From GWE2-42-39 sp942493345 (GTDB lineage Bacteria > Bacteroidota > Bacteroidia > Bacteroidales > Prolixibacteraceae): DNA of 64,000 nt. The translations under genes and the position numbers were made by a program. The DNA is taken from the NCBI GenBank assembly GCA_942493345.1, contig OW818695.1, forward strand, positions 3,782,001 to 3,846,000, in the 5' to 3' direction. Positions 9,301 through 16,745 of the stretch are shown piece after piece. The notes under the pieces were generated by a model. The model was given only the letters and a program-made list of their open reading frames with translations. It had not been told where the DNA came from and ran no database searches. Each line of letters starts with the position of its first letter. Position 1 is the first letter of the stretch.

Positions 9301-10901
9301 AATTCCTCGCGAATTGGGTCAATTGGAGGGTTCGTTACCTGTGCAAAAAGTTGACGGAAATACGAAAACAACAATTGCGGTTTGTTCGACAATACGGCCA
9401 GCGGCGTGTCGTTACCCATCGAAGAAACAGGTTCTTTGCCTTCTGAGGCCATCGGGATCATGATTCTTTCAATGTCTTCTTTACTATAATCGAATATCCT
9501 CAGTTGGCTGTCGAGTTTCTCAACATCGTCCTTCACACTACGACCCGATGAAATTTCATCCAGACTAATTCGGTTTTTGCTCAACCATTCTTTATAAGGA
9601 AGGGCTTTTGCCAAGGTTTCCTTCAATTCGGCATCGTAATAAACCTGTCCCTTTTCGGTATCAATCATCAACATCTTGCCGGGTTTCAGACGACCTTTTT
9701 CTTTTATTTGAGAAGGCTCGAAAGGAATTACCCCAACTTCAGAAGCCACCACAATCATATCGTCTTTGGTAATCAGATAGCGGGCCGGACGTAATCCGTT
9801 GCGGTCGAGCAAACCGCCCCCATAACGGCCATCGGAAAATAAAAGGGTGGCAGGTCCGTCCCATGGTTCCATCAAAATACTGTGAAACTCATAAAACGCT
9901 TTCAGGTCGTCGGAGATCGGGTTTTTGTCGTTCCAACTTTCAGGGATCAACATTGCCAAAGCATGTGGCAAACTTTTGCCCGACATAACAAGAAATTCGA
10001 GAATATTATCCAGCGAAGCGCTGTCGCTCATCCCGGGCTGTACCAAAGGCAAAATTTCATTGATATCGCCCAGTAATTCAGATTTTAAAATACTTTCGCG
10101 GGCTTCCATCCAGTAACGGTTTCCGCGTATGGTATTAATTTCACCGTTATGCCCCAGCAAGCGGAATGGCTGGGCCAAATCCCAGGTAGGAAATGTGTTT
10201 GTACTAAACCGCGAGTGTACCAGCGCCAATCCACTTGTAAAATAAGCATTGGTGAGATCGGGATAATATTCTCTCAGTTGCAGGGAAGTCAACATCCCCT
10301 TGTAAATCAAACGTCGTGTTGAAAGGCTTACAATGTAGAAACTTCTTTTTTGCTTCAATGACGACTGCAAGGTTGCTCTTTCGATTTTCTTTCGAACCAA
10401 AAAAAGTTTACGCTCCAAATCGTCCTGGTTTTCGCCTCCCGTAATGAAAACCTGTTTTACCAATGGCTCATTCGATCCCGAAGTTTCTCCAAGAATGCTG
10501 CTGTTCACCGGGACATCGCGCATGGCAAGTAACGATAAACCTTCTTTTTCGATGTATTCTTTCATCAATTGAAGGCATAGTTTGCACTCCTTCTCTTCTT
10601 TCGGAAAGAAAATAAGACCCGTACCATATTTGCCTTTTTCAGGCACGGGGATTCCTTGTAATAAGATAAACTCATGTGGAATCTGAACTAAAATTCCTGC
10701 ACCATCTCCAGTTTTTATATCTGCACCTTCTGCACCACGGTGAACCATGTTTTCAAGGACTTGCAATCCTTTTTCTACAATTTCATGTGTTTTGCTCCCA
10801 TTGATATTGGCTAACAAACCAACTCCACAGGCATCGTGTTCAAATTCAGAAGAATATAAACCCCTCTCAACACTATTTGCTTTTTCCATTGGAACTTTCA
10901 T
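6375..10901 (-). CDS. gltB: Glutamate synthase, large (alpha) subunit
   Basis: GOGAT large subunit: transfers the amide of glutamine to 2-oxoglutarate. At 1508 aa it is full length. The N-terminal type II glutaminase domain begins at Cys25 (EHDACGVGLLANING) after a 24-residue propeptide that must be cleaved. Visible further on are the FMN/synthase domain (GGKSNTGEGGEDPVRY, PGEGGQLPGYKVD, ISPPPHHDIYSIEDLAQLI), the 3Fe-4S cysteines (CVMMRKCHINTCPVG) and the C-terminal GXGXG domain (GNTMLYGATTGEVYINGIVGE). The start is ATG 10901; Met5 is a weaker alternative. GS-III lies upstream and gltD downstream on the same strand, which places it in a GS/GOGAT cluster. An 11-bp inverted repeat lies 32 bp upstream of the start. 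Confidence 0.97.
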   Translation of the reverse strand: MKVPMEKANSVERGLYSSEFEHDACGVGLLANINGSKTHEIVEKGLQVLENMVHRGAEGADIKTGDGAGILVQIPHEFILLQGIPVPEKGKYGTGLIFFPKEEKECKLCLQLMKEYIEKEGLSLLAMRDVPVNSSILGETSGSNEPLVKQVFITGGENQDDLERKLFLVRKKIERATLQSSLKQKRSFYIVSLSTRRLIYKGMLTSLQLREYYPDLTNAYFTSGLALVHSRFSTNTFPTWDLAQPFRLLGHNGEINTIRGNRYWMEARESILKSELLGDINEILPLVQPGMSDSASLDNILEFLVMSGKSLPHALAMLIPESWNDKNPISDDLKAFYEFHSILMEPWDGPATLLFSDGRYGGGLLDRNGLRPARYLITKDDMIVVASEVGVIPFEPSQIKEKGRLKPGKMLMIDTEKGQVYYDAELKETLAKALPYKEWLSKNRISLDEISSGRSVKDDVEKLDSQLRIFDYSKEDIERIMIPMASEGKEPVSSMGNDTPLAVLSNKPQLLFSYFRQLFAQVTNPPIDPIREELVMSLTLYIGAQEGNLLEASPDLCKMVKLTSPVLTNTEFDILKNLRYKGFKALTLPMLFDPKEGPSALEKAVDELCNKAEQAVNDKYHYIILSDRGVDENHVPIPSLLAVSAVHHYLIEKRKRMQIAVVVETAEPREVMHFALLFGYGATAVNPYLSFAVLNDLVKKHDLQLDFHTAEKNYIKSINKGLLKVLSKMGISTIRSYRGAQIFEAIGISSAVLNKYFRGTTSRIEGIDLEDIAKESIAAHRRAFSDEYTDEEALQNKGFYSYRKYGEYHAWNPETISTLQLATRLGSYKKFKEYTNIVDSKPDPVFLRDFMQFKKGKQISIDQVEPASEITRRFVTGAMSYGSISREAHEAMAIAMNILGGKSNTGEGGEDPVRYKISEDGLNRRSAIKQVASGRFGVTTEYLVNADELQIKIAQGAKPGEGGQLPGYKVDQIIAKTRHSIPGISLISPPPHHDIYSIEDLAQLIFDLKNVNPQARISVKLVSESGVGTIAAGVAKAKADMILISGCEGGTGASPSSSIKHAGLPMELGLAETQQTLVMNNLRGQVRLQADGQLKTGKDIIHAALMGAEEFGFATSALIVLGCVMMRKCHINTCPVGVATQDEKLRKRFVGRYEYLVNYFNFLAQDVREHLAEMGFEKLDDIIGRTDLIEFVPSDTNEKTKKVDLSKLLSMPAEASENAVRQVKLQDHKIENVQDHELIKAAMPSIELHVPTEMSKTIHNTDRTVGAMLSGEIAKRYGNEGLPHDTIRCTFVGSAGQSFGAFLAKGVTFKLEGEANDYLGKGLSGGKIIVVPPKGSTFAPEKNIISGNTMLYGATTGEVYINGIVGERFCVRNSGATAVVEGAGDHCCEYMTGGRTVVLGEVGRNFAAGMSGGLAYVLNENDKFDYFCNMEMVELSLIEDSADAHELQGFISAHYRYTGSSLAKRILDNWEVYLEKFIKVMPIEYKKVIHDEKMEAIKKKIEQVERDY

Positions 10902-10932
10902 TTTCTATATTTTCTTTCACTATCATACGAAT

Positions 10933-10972
10933 ATCATGCAACCTTGAAATTGTTATTTCCTGGTTGCATGAT
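10933..10972. promoter_or_regulatory. 11-bp perfect inverted repeat upstream of gltB
   Basis: The arms ATCATGCAACC (10933-10943) and GGTTGCATGAT (10962-10972) are perfect reverse complements separated by 18 bp. The site lies 32 bp upstream of the gltB start and 70 bp after the glnN stop. There is no T-tract on either strand, so a regulator-binding site or an mRNA processing hairpin is more likely than a terminator. Confidence 0.5.
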
Positions 10973-11042
10973 TCCCAATTATTCATTTTTTATTCAAAAA
11001 GTTATAACGCAAATTATAGCTTTTTGTTTAGTGTTAAAGGAC

Positions 11043-13238
11043 TTACCGTATAAATAATAACTCTCTGTATTTTGGTAATGTCCACATTTCGTTGTCCACA
11101 ATCAATTCCAGTTTGTCGATATGATAACGAATGGTTTCAAAATAGGGCAGGACTTCATTCTGATAAGCTATTGCTTTTGTCCGTTCACCTTCTATTTTGT
11201 TGGTAACCTTGCGTGCTTCAACCATCTTGTCGACATTTGTTTTGATGACGCTTACGTGTTTCGCGATCTCTTCGATAATCTCACGATCCATTGCCGATAA
11301 TTCTTTTTCTTTCTCCGCACTGTAAACCGACTTGATTTTGAATACGTTATCAAGCAACATCGATTGGTAACGGTTTGCAACAGGAATGATATGGTTGATG
11401 GCCATATCGCCCAACACGCGCGATTCAATCTGAATTTTCTTGGTATAAGTCTCCCATTTTACTTCATTTCGTGAATGAAGTTCTTTTTCTGTAAAGATGC
11501 TCAAATCAGTGAACATTTTTACAACCTCTTCAGATGTATAAGCATCCATAATGACAGGCACACTTGTTTCGCAATCCAAACCACGGGTTGCTGCTTCAAT
11601 TTTCCACTCATCGCTGTACCCATTTCCGTCGAAACGGATTGCTTTTGAGGCTTTTATATACGATTTAATTACATCGAAGATTGCTTTTTCTTTTGCCGTT
11701 CCCGACGCTATTTTTGCATCAACTTCAGCTTTAAATTCTTTTAATTGAGCTGCAACTGCTGTGTTCAATGCAGTCATTGCCGAAGAACAGTTTGCCGAAG
11801 AACCAACAGCACGGAATTCAAAGCGATTTCCTGTAAAAGCAAAAGGAGAAGTACGGTTGCGGTCGGTGTTATCCAAAAATACTTCAGGAATATGGGCAAT
11901 GCCTAAACTTAATTTCTTTTTATCCCCAACCACAATCGCTTCCTCGCTTGTACTGTTCTCCAGTTTATCCAGGATTGAAGTTAATTGTGTTCCAAGGAAT
12001 GCAGAAATAATAGCAGGAGGAGCTTCGTTTGCACCCAGACGGTGTGAGTTCTGGGCCGACATAATAGACGCTTTCAATAAAGCATTATTTTTGTAAACAG
12101 CCATCAAGATGTTCACCAGGAAAGTAACAAACTGAAGATTTTCTTCCGGGGTTTTTCCTGGGGTCAACAGTCCTACGCCGGTATCGGTACCAAGCGACCA
12201 GTTGTTGTGTTTCCCTGAACCATTGATTCCGGCAAAAGGTTTTTCGTGTAACAACAAGCGGAAGCCGTGACGACGGGCAACCCGTTTCATGATGGACATG
12301 ATCAACAAATTCTGATCGACAGCCAAATTACACTCGCCAAAAATAGGAGCTAATTCAAACTGGTTGGGCGCAACTTCGTTATGACGGGTTTTCAAAGGAA
12401 TCCCATATTTATAACCTTCAAATTCGATATCTTTCATGTAAGCTGCAACCCGGCTGGGTATAGCTCCAAAATAATGGTCTTCCAATTGCTGGTTTTTAGC
12501 CGATTCGTGTCCCATTAACGTACGACCGGTTAATAAAAGATCGGGGCGGGCGGCATACAAACCTTCGTCAACCAGAAAATATTCTTGTTCCCATCCCAGG
12601 AAAGCAACTACTTTTTTTACGTTCGGATCAAACATCTGGCAAACATCAGTCGCTGCTTTATCAACGGCAGAAAGAGCTTTTAATAAAGGCGCTTTCAAGT
12701 CTAAAGATTCGCCGGTATAGGAAATAAAAATAGTAGGAATACACAGCGTATCATCGACAACAAATGCAGGCGAAGATGGATCCCATGCAGTATAACCACG
12801 CGCTTCAAACGTGCTGCGGATACCTCCATTTGGAAACGACGATGCATCCGGTTCTTGTTGTGCCAGAAGTTTACCTGAAAAATCTTCAATGATCGATTCG
12901 CCGGGAGCTCCTTTGTAATCGATAAACGAATCGTGTTTTTCGGCAGTGCCATCGGTCAAAGGCTGAAACCAGTGTGTATAATGTGTTGCTCCTAATTCCA
13001 TCGCCCACATTCGCATACCAGCTGCGACATCATCAGCTATTTTACGATCCAGTGTAGTTCCTTTATCAATGGTATTTCCCAATGCTTTCATAATATCTTT
13101 TGAAAGATATTTTGCCATTGTAGACTGAGTGAATACATACTTCCCGTAATAATCGGAAGTGTATTTTGATGGTGCTGAAACAGCTAACGCTTTTTTTCTA
13201 AAAGCATCTTCTACTACTTTAAATCGAAGTGTTGCCAT
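11043..13238 (-). CDS. glnN: Type III glutamine synthetase (GS-III)
   Basis: GS-III condenses ammonium with glutamate using ATP. The protein is 731 aa, far longer than GS-I (about 470 aa) and normal for the GlnN class first known from Bacteroides. Family blocks include MGHESAKNQQLEDHYFGAIPSRV, KTRHNEVAPNQFELAP, the ATP-region LLHEKPFAGINGSGKHNNWSLG and DRNRTSPFAFTGNRFEFRAVGSSANC. The ATG at 13238 opens MATLRFKVVEDAFRKK. It heads the minus-strand nitrogen block glnN-gltB-gltD-asnB. A TAnnTTTG -7 box lies about 80 bp upstream. GS-III lacks the GS-I adenylylation regulation, so control is probably transcriptional (inference). Confidence 0.96.
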   Translation of the reverse strand: MATLRFKVVEDAFRKKALAVSAPSKYTSDYYGKYVFTQSTMAKYLSKDIMKALGNTIDKGTTLDRKIADDVAAGMRMWAMELGATHYTHWFQPLTDGTAEKHDSFIDYKGAPGESIIEDFSGKLLAQQEPDASSFPNGGIRSTFEARGYTAWDPSSPAFVVDDTLCIPTIFISYTGESLDLKAPLLKALSAVDKAATDVCQMFDPNVKKVVAFLGWEQEYFLVDEGLYAARPDLLLTGRTLMGHESAKNQQLEDHYFGAIPSRVAAYMKDIEFEGYKYGIPLKTRHNEVAPNQFELAPIFGECNLAVDQNLLIMSIMKRVARRHGFRLLLHEKPFAGINGSGKHNNWSLGTDTGVGLLTPGKTPEENLQFVTFLVNILMAVYKNNALLKASIMSAQNSHRLGANEAPPAIISAFLGTQLTSILDKLENSTSEEAIVVGDKKKLSLGIAHIPEVFLDNTDRNRTSPFAFTGNRFEFRAVGSSANCSSAMTALNTAVAAQLKEFKAEVDAKIASGTAKEKAIFDVIKSYIKASKAIRFDGNGYSDEWKIEAATRGLDCETSVPVIMDAYTSEEVVKMFTDLSIFTEKELHSRNEVKWETYTKKIQIESRVLGDMAINHIIPVANRYQSMLLDNVFKIKSVYSAEKEKELSAMDREIIEEIAKHVSVIKTNVDKMVEARKVTNKIEGERTKAIAYQNEVLPYFETIRYHIDKLELIVDNEMWTLPKYRELLFIR

Positions 13239-13318
13239 AATTTCGTTTTTATACTATTTATAAAATCATTTTTATATCTAATTGAATTCTTATATGTCAT
13301 TGTGATATTTTAGTGAGG

Positions 13319-13326
13319 CAAATATA
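13319..13326 (-). promoter_or_regulatory. Candidate -7 box for glnN (TATATTTG on minus strand)
   Basis: The plus-strand CAAATATA reads TATATTTG on the minus strand, an exact TAnnTTTG match, about 80 bp upstream of the glnN ATG. No TTTG -33 box is visible at 19-21 bp; the flanking sequence is very AT-rich. Confidence 0.45.
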
Positions 13327-13700
13327 ATTATTCTGTCATTATATATTTAAAAATATAGTACAATGTGTCAAAATAAAGACGAAATATTAAATTCAAGTTA
13401 AGAAACAGAATTTTACGAATTGGGGATCGTCATCTTTTTTGCTGCTTAGACCGCATTATATTTCAATTGCTTATAGATAAGCTCGGTCTGGTGAGAAAGT
13501 GATTTTTGAGCCAGCAGTTTATTACTCACTCGACAGGTTGTAGATAATTGCCTAATAATCTGTATTGAAGGCTCTTTTGGCTCATTCTAATGAATGGAAA
13601 AATTACTCTGGTCAATCTTGTTTTAAAATCTGGATTTTAAAACTTCCGGAATTTTATGGAGTTTTTTTTGATAAGTTCAGGGCGGTGGTAATGTATAGGT
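13327..13700. other. Noncoding region with nested inverted repeats
   Basis: About 370 bp between the glnN promoter and the fucosidase 3' side have no plausible reading frame. Two structured segments stand out. At 13448-13489 an outer stem AGACCG/CGGTCT encloses a hairpin GCTTA-TAGA-TAAGC. At 13620-13643 a perfect 11-bp inverted repeat GTTTTAAAATC/GATTTTAAAAC has only a 2-bp spacer. These could be part of a small RNA or remnants of an inserted element; neither can be shown here. Confidence 0.35.
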
Positions 13701-13742
13701 AATGGAGCACTTGCCATGCAGAAGTCAGGCAAGTGCTCCATT
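13701..13742 (-). terminator. Long hairpin after the fucosidase gene
   Basis: A perfect 15-bp inverted repeat, AATGGAGCACTTGCC / GGCAAGTGCTCCATT, with a 12-nt loop starts 8 bp after the fucosidase stop codon. It probably ends that transcript or protects its 3' end. No T-tract follows on the minus strand, so it is not a canonical intrinsic terminator. Confidence 0.55.
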
Positions 13743-13749
13743 ATGATAT

Positions 13750-15081
13750 TTAAATTTCGACAACCAGGATCGTATCTGTTTTATCTTGTTTCGCTTTGGG
13801 AATGTTCAGTAAAATCCCGAATTCGGTTTCTTTGAACTTCACTTTTTCACTGCCTCCAAAGTAAATGGCCGATTTTATTTTCTTTGGAAGAGAAGGAATC
13901 AGCAGGTTTTCATCTTTCAAATCCATCAGATGAACGTATATTTTCCCGTCTTTTGACATTGTGGTAGCTCCCCAGTCTTGTGGACGGATGGGGCCTTTTC
14001 GCGTACCGTAAATGGTTTCGCCGTACTTTTCGAGCCATTTGCCCATTGCCAAAAGGGTATCTACATTCTCAGGCTGGATTTTACCGTTTGGCATAGGCCC
14101 GGTATTCAGCAAAAAGTTGGCTCCGTAGCCCGCTGCTTTTACCATCGTTTGGATCAATTGTTTTACCGATTTATAATCCTGATCTTTTATGTTGAATCCC
14201 CACGAACCGTTCATGGTTTCACACATTTCCAAAGGAAGATCAGAGATCGTTCCGGTTTGGTTGAAACCCATCGAATTTTCGCCGGGCAGATCGCGTTCGA
14301 ACATCTGAAAATCTTCACCGTGAAAGGGCGCTTTGTGGTGGTTGCTGCCAATCATGGTTCCGGGTTGTAACTTGTGAATTAAAGCATAGGTTTCGTCCAG
14401 ACGCCAATTGGCATCCCACTGATCCCACATTCCATCGAACCAAATACCGCCAACTTCACCGTAATTGGTCAGCAGTTCGGTAAGCTGAGTGTTCATGTAA
14501 TCGATGTATTTATTCCAGTCGCCGCTTTCCGGACGACCGGTATATTTTTGCCCGGTGTTTCCTCTTGGAAAATAATCGGGGTGATGCCAGTCGAGCTGCG
14601 AATGGTAGAAAAATAATTTTATACCCTGTTTGTCGCACTCGTTCTTCAGCATTTTCAGTACATCTTTTTTATATGGAGTACGGTCAACAATGTTGTAATC
14701 GCTGATTTTTGAATCATACATTGCAAAACCGTCGTGGTGTTTGCTGGTGATCGTGATGTATTTTATCCCTGCTTTTTTCACGGTAGCAACCCATTCTGCC
14801 GGATCAAAATCAACCGGGTTAAAAAAGCCGGGAAGTTTTTCGTATTGTTTGATCGGAATTTGTTTTTGGTTCATAATCCATTCAGCTACTCCCTGATCGC
14901 CGCCGCCGGCCATAACACAGTAGACTCCCCAATGGATAAACAAACCAAATTTTGCATCCTGAAACCATTCGCGGTTTTTAAGATTTTCTTCGCTGGGCTG
15001 ATAGCTGGGCTGGGCACGTAAAAAAGTTGAAAAAAAAAGCATAATTGCCAATGAAAGAATTGTGTTTTTAATGATTTTCAT
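13750..15081 (-). CDS. GH29 alpha-L-fucosidase, secreted
   Basis: This enzyme hydrolyses terminal alpha-L-fucosides from host or algal glycans, probably in the periplasm. Residues 1-23 form a signal peptide (MKIIKNTILSLAIMLFFSTF, then LRAQ). GH29 blocks follow: REWFQDAKFGLFIHWGVY, ITSKHHDGFAMYDSK and YGEVGGIWFDGMWDQW, where Asp216 is the expected nucleophile. At 443 aa it has the catalytic domain and a short C-terminal beta domain, with no added carbohydrate-binding module. A TACATTTG -7 box (15126-15133) and a 20-bp element shared with fucI (15105-15124) lie just upstream, so it likely has its own fucose-responsive promoter although the sulfatase gene is only 75 bp upstream on the same strand. 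Confidence 0.95.
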   Translation of the reverse strand: MKIIKNTILSLAIMLFFSTFLRAQPSYQPSEENLKNREWFQDAKFGLFIHWGVYCVMAGGGDQGVAEWIMNQKQIPIKQYEKLPGFFNPVDFDPAEWVATVKKAGIKYITITSKHHDGFAMYDSKISDYNIVDRTPYKKDVLKMLKNECDKQGIKLFFYHSQLDWHHPDYFPRGNTGQKYTGRPESGDWNKYIDYMNTQLTELLTNYGEVGGIWFDGMWDQWDANWRLDETYALIHKLQPGTMIGSNHHKAPFHGEDFQMFERDLPGENSMGFNQTGTISDLPLEMCETMNGSWGFNIKDQDYKSVKQLIQTMVKAAGYGANFLLNTGPMPNGKIQPENVDTLLAMGKWLEKYGETIYGTRKGPIRPQDWGATTMSKDGKIYVHLMDLKDENLLIPSLPKKIKSAIYFGGSEKVKFKETEFGILLNIPKAKQDKTDTILVVEI

Positions 15082-15104
15082 GATTTGATAGGTTTAGTTA
15101 TTAT

Positions 15105-15124
15105 TGCTGTGCTGCAATGTGCTG
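15105..15124 (-). promoter_or_regulatory. Putative fucose-regulon operator upstream of the fucosidase
   Basis: On the minus strand this reads CAGCACATTGCAGCACAGCA, two CAGCACA half-sites at a 10-bp period. It is identical at 19 of 20 positions to the site upstream of fucI (53243-53262). It lies directly downstream of the TACATTTG -7 box, so it would cover the transcription start, a classic repressor position, 24-43 bp before the ATG. That the GntR-type regulator at 57 kb binds it is inference. Confidence 0.6.
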
Positions 15125-15125
15125 A

Positions 15126-15133
15126 CAAATGTA
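15126..15133 (-). promoter_or_regulatory. Candidate -7 box for the fucosidase (TACATTTG on minus strand)
   Basis: An exact TAnnTTTG match on the minus strand, 45 bp upstream of the fucosidase ATG and 24 bp past the sulfatase stop. It abuts the CAGCACA repeat element, giving the fucosidase a promoter independent of the sulfatase gene. Confidence 0.5.
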
Positions 15134-15156
15134 AAAAATCTTTGGATTTTTCCACA

Positions 15157-16512
15157 TTATTTTTGCCATGAGATATTTCCTGTTTCCCGGATGTGTTGTG
15201 ATAAACGGTATTGCAAGTCTTTAAAATACGATGAATTGCCGTCAAGCGGGATATATTCCTTTGGATCGGTATCGAGATTGAACAACTGAAACGGTTCATC
15301 CGGCGTGTTTTGCATTAGTTTATATTGCCCCAGCCGGGCTGCATAATAACAAAGTCCTTTATAGGAGCCACCTTCACGTCGCATCCAGTATACTACGCGA
15401 TTGTTGGTAACCTGCGGGCGGCTTTCGAGGGTTGCCCGTAAACTAATTCCGTCAATCGGATGGTAAATATTCACGTCTGCAATGTCACAAAGGGTAGGAT
15501 AGAGATCCATTATCAGCCCCAGATTGTTGGTTTCTGTTCCGGGCTTGATTAAATCTTTCCATACAATACAGGCAGGCACTTTTATTCCACCTTCGTACAA
15601 ATCCTGTTTCCCGCCACGAAGTTTTCCGTTTGAGGTTCCACACGACAAATCTCCTCCATTGTCGGAGGTGAAAACGATAATCGTGTTTTTTATCTGGTTC
15701 GATTTTTCAAGCGCTTTTAAAACCCGACCAATGCCATTGTCAAGATGTTCGACAAATGCCACATTTTTTGCCCTTTTTTCTGAAATATTTTTTTCGCGTT
15801 TTTGTACTCTTACAAAATATTCAATAGGTGGCTGAATGGGAGTGTGAGGGGCATTATAAGCCAGGTATAAGAAGAAAGGTTCCTCGCTTTTCTGCTCACC
15901 ATTAATGTATTCAATCGACCAATCAGAGAAAATATTAGTTGCATGTCCTTTCGGATTTATTTCTTGTTTGTTAAAGCGCATGTAATTGATGTCATGTCGC
16001 AAGTGTGTCAAGTAATCGTCCATCATATCCCCCAAAAAACCTTTAAAAAAGTCGAAACCGCGTTCATTGGGTAAATTGGGCGATTCGAGTCCCAAATGCC
16101 ATTTCCCGATTATAGCTGTTTTATAATGGACCGATTTCATTACCTGGGGCAAGGTAATTACCGATGGTGAGAAATATCCCCAGCTATTTGTTTCTTGTGT
16201 ACGGATAACACCCGGAACTCCAACCCTGTCGGGGTAGCACCCACTCATGAGCGAGGCACGCGAGGGCGAACAAACCGTACTGTTGGCATAAAAATTATTG
16301 AAGCGCATTCCTTTGCTGAAAAGATTATCGATATTGGGTGTCTGTATATCGGTTCCGCCCATGCACGACAAATCGCCATAACCCAAATCGTCGGCGATGA
16401 TAATAAGAATGTTCGGTTTTTTTGAACTTTCTGAAGCATTAGATGGAGCGCAGATACTAAGAATGTATAACGCAGATATAATGATGGATATGTAAAAACT
16501 TTGCTGTTTCAT
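15157..16512 (-). CDS. Secreted S1-family sulfatase (arylsulfatase type)
   Basis: A sulfate-ester hydrolase of the formylglycine class. Residues 1-27 look like a signal peptide (hydrophobic ISIIISALYILSICA, then SNAS). The metal-binding ILIIIADDLGYGDLSC follows, and the catalytic cysteine is Cys81 in CSPSRASLMSG, the C-x-P-S-R motif that a sulfatase-maturing enzyme converts to formylglycine. Other conserved blocks are IGKWHLG, FFLYLAYNAPHTPIQPP and FTSDNGG. At 451 aa it is of normal size. It lies immediately upstream of a GH29 fucosidase on the same strand, which suggests sulfated fucose-containing glycans (fucoidan or mucin) as substrate; exact specificity cannot be read from sequence. Confidence 0.94.
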   Translation of the reverse strand: MKQQSFYISIIISALYILSICAPSNASESSKKPNILIIIADDLGYGDLSCMGGTDIQTPNIDNLFSKGMRFNNFYANSTVCSPSRASLMSGCYPDRVGVPGVIRTQETNSWGYFSPSVITLPQVMKSVHYKTAIIGKWHLGLESPNLPNERGFDFFKGFLGDMMDDYLTHLRHDINYMRFNKQEINPKGHATNIFSDWSIEYINGEQKSEEPFFLYLAYNAPHTPIQPPIEYFVRVQKREKNISEKRAKNVAFVEHLDNGIGRVLKALEKSNQIKNTIIVFTSDNGGDLSCGTSNGKLRGGKQDLYEGGIKVPACIVWKDLIKPGTETNNLGLIMDLYPTLCDIADVNIYHPIDGISLRATLESRPQVTNNRVVYWMRREGGSYKGLCYYAARLGQYKLMQNTPDEPFQLFNLDTDPKEYIPLDGNSSYFKDLQYRLSQHIRETGNISWQK

Positions 16513-16716
16513 CGTTTTTTCTTTTTGTTTTCTGTTTCACTATAAATTTATTAAAACAATGTGGTAATTCGCAATAAAATAGCCTAAGAATAGTTAAACT
16601 TTGACAAAAAATAATGTTTCGGTTTCAAATGGTAACTGATTGTTTTATAATTCTATTTCTCTGAAAGAAAAATGTAACACTGAACATGAAAGCAGGGGAA
16701 TTAGCGTTCAAAATTT

Positions 16717-16724
16717 TACCTTTG
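16717..16724 (+). promoter_or_regulatory. Candidate -7 box for the Rrf2 regulator (TACCTTTG)
   Basis: TACCTTTG matches TAnnTTTG exactly and lies 21 bp before the ATG at 16746. Its position supports the downstream start over the in-frame ATG at 16686. Confidence 0.45.
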
Positions 16725-16745
16725 TCAACCAATTTAATTCAGCTT

